Of a stretch of DNA of 35,417 nucleotides, positions 20,040-28,000 are shown one piece after another. This DNA comes from a virus. The DNA is taken from positions 1 through 35,417 of IMG/VR virus record IMGVR_UViG_3300027996_000094. One strand, written 5' to 3'. Below the pieces are notes generated by a model that had not been told where the DNA came from, ran no database searches, and saw nothing but the letters and a program-made list of their open reading frames with translations. A program made the position numbers and the translations under genes. Numbering within the stretch: the stretch's first letter is position 1; each line of letters starts with the position of its first letter.

Positions 20040-22210
20040 TGAATTTTGATCAATCTCTACAGGCAAGTTACTTCTTAGGACGAGATGGTTTTCGGTATTG
20101 GTTGGGAAAAGTTCCCGTAACCATTGATGCCGAAAAAAATTATGGTGAGAGTGTTCGTGTAAGAATTCTAGGATACCATACAGAAGATACATCAATTCTT
20201 CCTGATAAAGATCTTCCACTAGCTCTAATCAAAAAACCAGTAACCGTTGGTGGTGATAATGGCCAATCAAGTGCGATTGTTGGTGGAGAGTTAGTATCTG
20301 GATATTTTAGTGATGGCGATGATGCACAAATACCCGTAATTGATGGTATTCTTGATAGGTGGAGTAATGCAACAACATTTTCTAAACAAGAATTGCTAGA
20401 TGGTGCAAATCCATTCAAGTCTGGACCACTATATGCTTGGAACAATATTCCAAACTGGAGAATTACATCTGAGGGAAAGAATCCAGATAAAGAATCACTA
20501 CTAGGAAAACAGGGTAAAACTGCAAGTCCAAGTGGTGCATTCGCTGTAAATCAAGTTAGAGATAGTACGGCAGCCGCAGGGTGGGTCCCTAGTTCTAGAA
20601 GTGTTTTGGAGGAATCCATCCTAGCTGAGGAGTTTAACGGTCCAAATAATTGTGGTAATGATGTTGTATCAAGAATCAGAGTAGAGATATCAAAAATCGT
20701 TGTAATCTTAAATGGAGTAAAGAAATACTATAACACCTATGTTGTTGGTGCTATCAATAAAACATATGATTTCATTGGACAAATAAACAGTGTAATTGAA
20801 AGCATTGCCGCTGTAATGAGGACGCTTGTCCAAAGAGTCAGAAACTTTGTTCTAAGAAAACTAAGAGAACTTTTAAGTGATGCACTAGAACTTGTTCTTG
20901 GTGATGTTTTGAAGGATATTAAGGATGCTGTAATATCTGAGATTTTGGATATTATATTCTGTATCTTTCAGACCACAATTGATGAACTTCCTGGTCTAAT
21001 TGGAGACTTTATTGCGGCACTGATTGGACAACTTGCAGCTTCTCCTCTATGTGCGGCTGAGAAATTCATGAATGCACTTGTGAATAATGTGGTCAACTCT
21101 ATTCAGGGAGTTCTAGACCCAATCATCGAAGACATACAAGATCTATTGAATGGAGTTTTGGATATTGGTTCAGCAATTTCAAGTGCCATTGATCAGGTAC
21201 TAGGTATTTTTGGTTTCTTATGTTTAACAAAAAATTGTGTGGAGGTTACTAAGTTTAATTCAACACCTTTTGGTGGACCGACCAAGAAAATGCAAGATAA
21301 CTATTCAGATTTCCTTGGACAAATAAACATCCCACCAGTTGTTGAAAGTGCGGAACAATGGTTGAATGAAGCTGGATTCACTGAAGGTGGACTTTCTAAC
21401 TGTGATATTGCAAACGCCGATAAGTGTGGCCCACCATTAGTTACCGTATTTGGCGGAAATCCAACATCTGAAGCTATTGCAGCTGCTGTTATCAACAAAA
21501 AGGGATCAGTTGTTGGTGCTCTCCTTGAAAGAAGGGGTCTTGGTTATAAAAATTCACCATTTGTTGCATTCGATGACCCATGTGGAATTGGAATTGGTGC
21601 TGGTGGATATGCAACTCTTGATTCTGATGGAAGTATAAAAGATATTATCATTACAAATCCTGGATATGGTTATCTGGACGCCCCAGATGGATCCGACAAT
21701 GGCGACCCCAACGATGATCAGAGAAAACCCATTGGTGGAGATGATACTGTTGGTGATGACGATGATGATGATGGTTCAAATACCATTGATCCTGGAGGTG
21801 GTGATGGAGATGGAGGTGGTGATGGAGTTAGTGATGGAGGTGTTGGTGGTCCTGGAGATGAAGAGGATACTATTGTTCTTGTTCCCGTAGTTGGATGTTT
21901 GAATGGTATTACAATCACAAATACTGGATATGGATATGCTCAAGATGATGAAATCACAACCATACCAGAAATGCCAGGATTAATTTTGGAGGGAAGATAT
22001 ACAGACTCTGGTCAATTGGTTGAAATTCTAATTAATGGAGAGACATGTGGATGGAAAGAAATGCCAGAGATAGAAATAAATAGTAGAACTGGTGCTGGTG
22101 CCAATATAAAACCAATTCTATCTTTTACGAAAGCAAGTGATTTTGTTGAAGAGGAAGCAGTTAGATATCAAAGTAGCACATTATCTGTTGTTCAATGTAT
22201 AAGAACCTAA
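20039..22210 (+). CDS. 5: gp5-like baseplate hub/spike protein with OB fold, no lysozyme
   Basis: Residues about 15-115 match the gp5 OB domain: GFRYWLGKVPVTIDAEKN, VRVRILGYHTED, LPDKDLPLALIKKPVT, AQIPVIDGIL. No GH24 lysozyme domain follows. Instead there is a helical, hydrophobic central region (about 230-395), paired NPGYGY/NTGYGY beta motifs, and an acidic Asp/Gly-rich tract (about 566-611, a probable calcium-binding or flexible linker). The 723-residue protein probably forms the trimeric hub below gp27. It starts overlapping the cp12 stop and ends directly before the spike-like gene. Confidence 0.85.
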   Translation: MNFDQSLQASYFLGRDGFRYWLGKVPVTIDAEKNYGESVRVRILGYHTEDTSILPDKDLPLALIKKPVTVGGDNGQSSAIVGGELVSGYFSDGDDAQIPVIDGILDRWSNATTFSKQELLDGANPFKSGPLYAWNNIPNWRITSEGKNPDKESLLGKQGKTASPSGAFAVNQVRDSTAAAGWVPSSRSVLEESILAEEFNGPNNCGNDVVSRIRVEISKIVVILNGVKKYYNTYVVGAINKTYDFIGQINSVIESIAAVMRTLVQRVRNFVLRKLRELLSDALELVLGDVLKDIKDAVISEILDIIFCIFQTTIDELPGLIGDFIAALIGQLAASPLCAAEKFMNALVNNVVNSIQGVLDPIIEDIQDLLNGVLDIGSAISSAIDQVLGIFGFLCLTKNCVEVTKFNSTPFGGPTKKMQDNYSDFLGQINIPPVVESAEQWLNEAGFTEGGLSNCDIANADKCGPPLVTVFGGNPTSEAIAAAVINKKGSVVGALLERRGLGYKNSPFVAFDDPCGIGIGAGGYATLDSDGSIKDIIITNPGYGYLDAPDGSDNGDPNDDQRKPIGGDDTVGDDDDDDGSNTIDPGGGDGDGGGDGVSDGGVGGPGDEEDTIVLVPVVGCLNGITITNTGYGYAQDDEITTIPEMPGLILEGRYTDSGQLVEILINGETCGWKEMPEIEINSRTGAGANIKPILSFTKASDFVEEEAVRYQSSTLSVVQCIRT

Positions 22211-22801
22211 ATGGGAAATAAAAGACCAATTAGAATATTTGACAACCAGTATGTGTCACTATTAGGTGGTCCAGGAAGAAATCCTGGAGACGGATCAGAT
22301 ACTGGTCGAGAATTTTCTGTATGGACAAAAGCTGGAAACTGTGAAACACATTGGAGCAATGGTGCCAAAACATCTATAACAGCAGGTCCATCTAAAGAAG
22401 TATGCAATACTGAACCACAACAGTCTGGCCAAAAAGAAGCAGTTGCCAAATCAATTTATTGTAAAAATGGTGACTTTGTTCTTGCAGTCGATGGTAATGT
22501 AAAGATTAAAGCAAAGAATATTATACTTGAGGCTGAGGGAATCTCACCCGAAGGTAAGATTGAAATGATCGCCAATGGTCATATGAATCTACAGACTAAT
22601 GAGACTTTAAGAATCAATGGTGGTGAAGTTCAAGTTGTATCTGAAAAAGATATTGTTCTAGATGCCACTGGGTTTTTGAATATGATCGGTGATATGAAAA
22701 ATGCTGGATCATCTACGGTCGCATCTTTGGTTGATGCATATCTTGGTGGTGGTTGGGCATCCACATTGTCTGGAATATCTGGATCACTGAGAGGAATTTA
22801 A
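22211..22801 (+). CDS. Spike-like beta-helix protein (gp5 C-terminal type), 196 aa
   Basis: After an N-terminal linker, residues about 90-160 show alternating short beta strands (VKIKAKNIILEAEG, HMNLQTNETLRINGG, VQVVSEKDIVLDATG), the pattern of the triple-stranded beta-helix in T4 gp5 and VgrG needles. It therefore probably forms the membrane-piercing spike as a separate protein. It starts directly after the gp5-like gene. The C-terminal Gly/Ser-rich region could hold a tip. The function is inferred from architecture. Confidence 0.75.
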   Translation: MGNKRPIRIFDNQYVSLLGGPGRNPGDGSDTGREFSVWTKAGNCETHWSNGAKTSITAGPSKEVCNTEPQQSGQKEAVAKSIYCKNGDFVLAVDGNVKIKAKNIILEAEGISPEGKIEMIANGHMNLQTNETLRINGGEVQVVSEKDIVLDATGFLNMIGDMKNAGSSTVASLVDAYLGGGWASTLSGISGSLRGI

Positions 22802-22803
22802 GG

Positions 22804-23691
22804 ATGGCTGGATCATTTAATGCTTTTACAACAGGAAAACTTCATGTTGGTGCAGTACCAAGTAGTGCAATCAGTGGATTAACTTTTAGTAGTTTTATTC
22901 CTGGTCTTCTTACTGCATCTGGACCAGCATATTTTGGTGCTTGCCCTGGCCTTGGTGTTGACATTGGAACTGTAAATATCGGACCAAAAGTTCCTGTTCC
23001 AGGAATTTGTTCTCTAAATGTACTTGGAGCACCAGTTGCAGCAAACTTAACTGGTATTACCAATGTTATTGGAACCTTTAATGTTACTGGTATTGCGACA
23101 AAGGGTGGTGCTGATGTTAAGGCATCTGTAAGTTTAACTGCTGGTGCCACTGTTGAAGCAGCATCAACAGCTAATGCTGCAAATAATGCTACTGCTGGGG
23201 ACATCACATGTTCAACAATCACGGCAGGTTTTGGTGCTTTTGCTTCAGTTGCTGCACCGTTCAAACAGTTTGATATTCCTCACCCAACTAGGGGTGAGGG
23301 TTGGAGACTTGCACATGCCGCATTGGAAGGCCCTGAGATGGGTGTATATTATCGTGGAAAGACGAAAGAAAAGACTATCGAACTGCCACATTATTGGACT
23401 GGATTAGTTCATGAAGATAGCATTACCGTTCAACTAACACCAATTGGTAAGGCATGTAGCACATTACATGTCAAGAAGATTGAAAACAATATTGTCCACG
23501 TTAACCATCAGGCACAAGATTTAGAATACTATTATATTATTCATGCAGAAAGAAAAGATCTTGGTGATCTTATTATTGAGTATAGGGGTGAAAGTACAAA
23601 TGACTTTAGACACTCATCAGAGAAGATAAAGAGGTCTGGTGAAACATTGATATATAAACAACACGGAAATACAGAACCACTTCGCATCTGA
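22804..23691 (+). CDS. Virion structural protein with conserved C-terminal domain, 295 aa
   Basis: The start at 22804 has an AAGG ribosome site; an extension to 22753 would run into the previous gene. Residues 1-160 are Gly/Ala/Thr-rich, with spike-tip- or fibre-like repeats. From about 156 a compact domain begins: KQFDIPHPTRGEGWRLAHAA, LEGPEMGVYYRG, HYWTGLVHEDSITVQLTPIG. I recall this domain at the ends of appendage proteins in marine phages and giant viruses, where it may be a chaperone or trimerisation tip. Position suggests a baseplate accessory or tip protein. Confidence 0.75.
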   Translation: MAGSFNAFTTGKLHVGAVPSSAISGLTFSSFIPGLLTASGPAYFGACPGLGVDIGTVNIGPKVPVPGICSLNVLGAPVAANLTGITNVIGTFNVTGIATKGGADVKASVSLTAGATVEAASTANAANNATAGDITCSTITAGFGAFASVAAPFKQFDIPHPTRGEGWRLAHAALEGPEMGVYYRGKTKEKTIELPHYWTGLVHEDSITVQLTPIGKACSTLHVKKIENNIVHVNHQAQDLEYYYIIHAERKDLGDLIIEYRGESTNDFRHSSEKIKRSGETLIYKQHGNTEPLRI

Positions 23692-23698
23692 AATTATA

Positions 23699-24403
23699 AT
23701 GGCTGACTCCCCTTTACAAAAAAGATATGCTGCTGAAGTAGATCAACTTAGAAAAGATAATGAATTTCTTGAAACTAGGACAGATGAGTATGATGACCGA
23801 ATTAAAGATATTGTAAAGTTATCTCTACCTAGTGATGAAGATTATGCACAAACAGTAGTAAATGCAAACACTTTTTTAGGGCAAGCAGTTGCTTTTGGAA
23901 GTGAGGCATCAGGATGTGGATGTTCTATTACTATTGCTATTGGAAGTACTGTATATTACGAAGTCGCCAGAGCTGACATGGAGAATGCTAGCACTGATGA
24001 TTATAATGGCAATGATCCACAAGGAGATAATGGGACTGTGGCACTCACTTCTGGATCTGGAGAAAGCACTGTTCTTGTTCAGACAAATTTTGGAAAAGGA
24101 GTTTCCCTTAGTATTGGTGTGGGTGCGAGTGCTATATTTTTAGGTATCAGTACAGTACAACCAAATCCTGGTATTTGTGCAACAATCACTTGTTCTGAAT
24201 ATTATACGCTTCAAAATGACGCGATAACTAATTACAACAATGCAAAGTCTCTTGTAGCAAGAGAAACAGCCGATAATAAATCATCAAAAATTAAGGCAGA
24301 AGCAAAAGAATATCGATTGCAAAGATGGGCAAATGAAAAGGGCAAAAAGTTCACTCAAGATCGAATAGATAGAATCGATGCATTCTATCCAGAGACTGAG
24401 TGA
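23699..24403 (+). CDS. Putative virion structural protein, 234 aa
   Basis: A 234-residue protein with helical ends and a beta-rich middle. Residues 8-45 and about 170-215 are charged helices with coiled-coil character. The middle contains C-G-C (about residues 74-76) and CATITC (about 159-164), possible disulphide or metal pairs. I do not recognise a family. It is the last gene of the baseplate run and is followed by a hairpin and a new promoter. Confidence 0.65.
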   Translation: MADSPLQKRYAAEVDQLRKDNEFLETRTDEYDDRIKDIVKLSLPSDEDYAQTVVNANTFLGQAVAFGSEASGCGCSITIAIGSTVYYEVARADMENASTDDYNGNDPQGDNGTVALTSGSGESTVLVQTNFGKGVSLSIGVGASAIFLGISTVQPNPGICATITCSEYYTLQNDAITNYNNAKSLVARETADNKSSKIKAEAKEYRLQRWANEKGKKFTQDRIDRIDAFYPETE

Positions 24404-24405
24404 AG

Positions 24406-24423
24406 GCCAGTTTACGAACTGGC
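24406..24423 (+). terminator. Hairpin with TACG loop after the baseplate cluster
   Basis: GCCAGTT and AACTGGC form a perfect 7-bp stem around a UNCG-type loop, two bases after the stop. No T run follows, so it may be a pause, processing or 3'-end-protecting structure rather than a classical terminator. Confidence 0.45.
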
Positions 24424-24432
24424 ACATGAGGT

Positions 24433-24461
24433 TTGATGCCCACCCATTCATCGGTTATAAT
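24433..24461 (+). promoter_or_regulatory. Sigma70-type promoter
   Basis: TTGATG (24433-24438), 17 bases, TATAAT (24456-24461). The start near 24468 makes the ATG at 24464 unusable and favours 24488. Confidence 0.75.
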
Positions 24462-24487
24462 ATATGGGTAATCAAGAGAAACGCCCG

Positions 24488-24682
24488 ATGAACACCGAAA
24501 CCGTTCTTGGAGTTGTGATTGACATCTGCACCCGTTCATTTGTGATTATCAGTGATGAGGGTTCTGAAAAATCTATTGAATGCGAAACTCCAGATCAGTT
24601 CATGAAAGTTCTTGCGGTTTGCACCAATAATCTAACCGAAGACCAAATTGTTTACACCGAAATCGAGGTTCTTGAAAATTGA
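24488..24682 (+). CDS. Small hypothetical protein, 64 aa
   Basis: The start at 24488 (MNTETVLGVVIDICTRSFVII) follows from the promoter position. The product looks like a small beta-barrel: alternating strands (LGVVIDICTRSFVIISDEGSEKSIECETP) followed by a helix. I see no motif with a known function. Its stop overlaps the TTG start of the next gene, so the two are coupled and precede the tRNAs. Confidence 0.7.
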   Translation: MNTETVLGVVIDICTRSFVIISDEGSEKSIECETPDQFMKVLAVCTNNLTEDQIVYTEIEVLEN

Positions 24683-24858
24683 GCAAAGATAAGAAGAAGA
24701 AGACTACACCAGAAAACGTTGCAGAAGCAAACAAATCATTATATGATTGTACAATGAATCTACCAAAGGCAGCTGATCATTGTGGAATGACACAAAAAGA
24801 AATGAAGATGACATTCAGAGAGTATCTCAAATATAATCCACCCATATGTGATATTTGA
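24679..24858 (+). CDS. Small helix-turn-helix-like protein, 59 aa (TTG start)
   Basis: The frame begins with TTG at 24679, overlapping the previous TGA, and encodes a Lys-rich start (SKDKKKKTTPENVAEANKSLYD). A segment NLPKAADHCGMTQKEMKMTFREYL has the spacing of a helix-turn-helix DNA-binding motif (Ala, Cys-Gly turn, second helix). It could regulate nearby genes, but this is pattern only. It ends eight bases before the first tRNA. Confidence 0.6.
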   Translation: MSKDKKKKTTPENVAEANKSLYDCTMNLPKAADHCGMTQKEMKMTFREYLKYNPPICDI

Positions 24859-24866
24859 ATGCTTAG

Positions 24867-24938
24867 TGGACTGTCGCATATTGGTTAATGCTCGCTCCTT
24901 ATAAGGGCGCAAACTGGGTTCAATTCTCAGCAGTCCTA
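24867..24938 (+). tRNA. tRNA with anticodon TAT (Ile, reads ATA)
   Basis: The cloverleaf is: acceptor TGGACTG with CAGTCCT (six pairs plus a T1-T72 mismatch), T8, D arm GCAT/ATGC with GG in the loop, anticodon arm CGCTC/GGGCG around CTTATAA, T arm CTGGG/CTCAG around TTCAATT, discriminator A. There is no encoded CCA. A dedicated ATA reader suits an AT-rich phage in a host that reads ATA with a modified CAT anticodon. Confidence 0.85.
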
Positions 24939-24941
24939 TTA

Positions 24942-25013
24942 GCTTCCTTAGCAATCTGGGAATGCAGCAAACTCATAATTTGCCTAAGGAGAGTTCGATC
25001 CTCTCAGGAAGCA
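24942..25013 (+). tRNA. tRNA with anticodon CAT (Met, or lysidine-modified Ile)
   Basis: The acceptor GCTTCCT pairs fully with AGGAAGC. The D arm is GCA/TGC, the anticodon arm GCAAA/TTTGC around CTCATAA, and the T arm GAGAG/CTCTC around TTCGATC. The discriminator is A. It lies three bases after the first tRNA, so they form one transcript. The amino acid cannot be settled from the anticodon alone. Confidence 0.9.
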
Positions 25014-25044
25014 TTAGGGTCCCATATTAATACTTTTAAAGTCG

Positions 25045-25051
25045 CTAAATA
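25045..25051 (+). promoter_or_regulatory. Late promoter core CTAAATA
   Basis: Lies 32 bases before the ATG of the 1960-residue fibre gene and after the tRNAs, so the fibre can be transcribed separately from them. Confidence 0.75.
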
Positions 25052-25083
25052 CAACATAATGCAAGTTAGCGCACCTTATATCC

Positions 25084-28000
25084 ATGCCTCTTAGTAAACT
25101 TCAAAACTTTATTAAAAATACAGAGGGTAAGATTCTTTACGTCAACCCTAATGATATCAACGCTACTGATAGTATTGAAAACCAGGGTAATTCATTATCC
25201 CAACCGTTTAAGACTATTCAAAGGGCTCTCATAGAATCGGCACGATTCTCTTATGTGAGGGGTAATGATAATGATTTGTTTGACAGAACAACAATCCTCC
25301 TATTCCCAGGTGAGCACTTTATTGATAACCGCCCTGGATTTAGGATCAAAGATGTTGGTGGTATAGCAAGAGCGATCTCTCCAGCAGGAACGGTATCTTT
25401 AGCACAAGATACTTTATCACTATCTTTGGATTCAGTTTTCGATCTTGGTGTCGAAGACAACATGCTGTACAAGTTTAACAGCTCTAGAGGTGGTACAATT
25501 CTTCCTCGTGGTACTGCAATCGTCGGTCTTGACCTAAGAAAGACTAAGATTAGACCACTATATGTGCCAAATCCAACTGATAGTGATGCATATGATACTG
25601 CACTAATTCGTCTAACTGGTACGTGTTACTTTAGAGACTTTACTTTCTTTGATGGTGGTCTAAGCACAGAGGTTTATACTGACCCAGAAGATTTCTCGAC
25701 AATCAATAAATCTAGTCCAACATTCTCTCACCACAAACTAACCTGTTTTGGTTTCGCTGATGGTGTTAATATCGTTGATGGCACAGGTCTAACTGACCTT
25801 GACATGTATTATAGCAAACTATCTAATGCTTTCAATGAGGCATCTGGTAGAAATATTGACCAGAAATTCCCATCACAATCACAAGGTTTCTCCAAGAGTA
25901 GAGTTGAATGGGAAATTGTTGGCGCATTTGCAGCAGACCCAATTTCAATTTCATCTATTAAATCTGGTGATGGTGTAAGCCCATCAACACTGATTACTGT
26001 TGACACAAGTTCACCACACGAACTAAGTGTTGGTACTCCCGTTAAGATTAAGGGTGTCACTCCCGCAGATTATAATATCTCAACATTCGTAGCATCTGTC
26101 ACTTCAGATACTCAGTTTACATATTTACTAGCAGATGTAGATCCCACTCTAGTGGCGACTGGAAGCATCTCTGGCGCTACTGCGACCATTGAGACCGATA
26201 CAGTCACAGGTGCGTCTCCATACGTCTTTAACGTATCTCTCAGATCCGTTTTCGGCATGAATGGTATGCTTGCTGATGGTTCTACCGCATCCGGCTTCCG
26301 CTCCATGGTTGTGGCACAGTTTACGGCTGTATCACTACAGAAAGATGACCGTGCATTTGTTAAGTATAACCCAGTATCCAGAACTTATGATGGTATTGCA
26401 ATTACAAAGGTAACTGGTACTCAACTCGCATCAGAATCTAGTTCCACTAACTCAAATACTGTTTATCATCTAGACAGTAGAGCTGTTTATAGAAAGGGAT
26501 GGGAGACATCTCACATTTCTATGATTAAGGATTCAATCATTCAGGTTGTATCTGTGTTCGCTATCGGATTTAATAAGCACTTTAATTGTGAGTCTGGTGG
26601 TGACGCATCTATTACCAACTCCAACTCTAATTTTGGTCAAATTGCTCTTGTTTCTGAAGGATTTAAGAAAGAAGCATTCGCAAAAGATGATGAGGGTTAT
26701 ATCACATCAATTGTAACTCCTCAGACTATTTCAGAAGAAGAGTCTAATATTGACCTATTCACTTTGGATGTTGGTCTAACTACAACCGTTGGTGTTTCTA
26801 GCCATATCTATCTCTTTGGTTTCAAAGATGCTGATAACCCACCAGCAATTATTTCACAAGGTTATCGTGTTGGTGCAAGACAAGATGATAAACTATACGT
26901 AAATATTGATGGAACAACATATAATGCAAATATTCTAATTACTGACAATATTGTTTCAACATCATCAACAATTGCTTTTGGTTTGGGATCAAAAGAAAAG
27001 ATTGTAGATATAAATGGTGTTGATACTGAAGGACGCTTTTCTACTGCAGTAAATCACAATTTACAAACTGGAGAAAAAGTTCGTATTCTAAGTGAAGATG
27101 GAGATCTTCCAGAAAATCTAGAAGAAGATACCATTTATTTTGCAATTGCAGATGGAATCAATTTATCTCTATTCAGAGTTGCATCAACTCTTAGTGATGC
27201 CCTCAAAAGCGATGGAATCACAGTTTATGGTGGAACTGGACTCAGAGTAGAAAGTAGAGTATCCGATAAAGCGGCCAATCAAATTGGTTGCCCTGTCCTA
27301 TTTGACCCAAATCACAATAATTGGTTTATTCATTGTAGTGAAGGAAATGATATTTACAATGCTTTCCTTTCTGAAGGTGGTACAGTTGGAATTGGAGCAC
27401 AAACCACAGAAACATTTGTTAAGAGAAGATCTGATAACAGATCACTTGGAGATAAAGTTTACAAGGTAAGATACTTTGTTCCTAAAGAATCCACTATTGG
27501 TAGAAATCCAGTAGAAGGATTTATTCTACAGGATAGTAACTCTACTGCTGCAAGAAATGACCAAGACTTTACAATTTCAACAATTGATGTTACTGATTAT
27601 AATTTCAATAGAAATCCAAGATACATTTCAACTTGTTCTGTAAGTGGATCAACTGTCACCACAAGAGTGGATCTTCCACACAATCTAAATGTTGGTGATC
27701 GTATTAAGATCGTTGATGTAAAGAGTACTACTAATACAACTGGTGCAGCCTTAAGTGGATATAATGGAACATTTGAAGTTACAACAGTTCCAGATGATAA
27801 AACATTTACTTATGCTGTAACTGATGTTGATGGTAATGTAAGAGAAACTGGTGATTTCACCTCTGATATGAATAGTAGAGTTGCCTTAATGGCAAGGTAT
27901 CAGAGAGTTGATAATAAGAATAATATAAGTGTCTATAGATCAGAAGTTATTCAGAGTCATATTCCTGGAATTAGTGATGGCATCTACCACTTCAATATTT

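Noticed and set aside
21718-21918. Minus-strand Pro/Ser-rich ORF
   Set aside because: It is the shadow of the Asp/Gly-rich repeat tract in the gp5-like gene.
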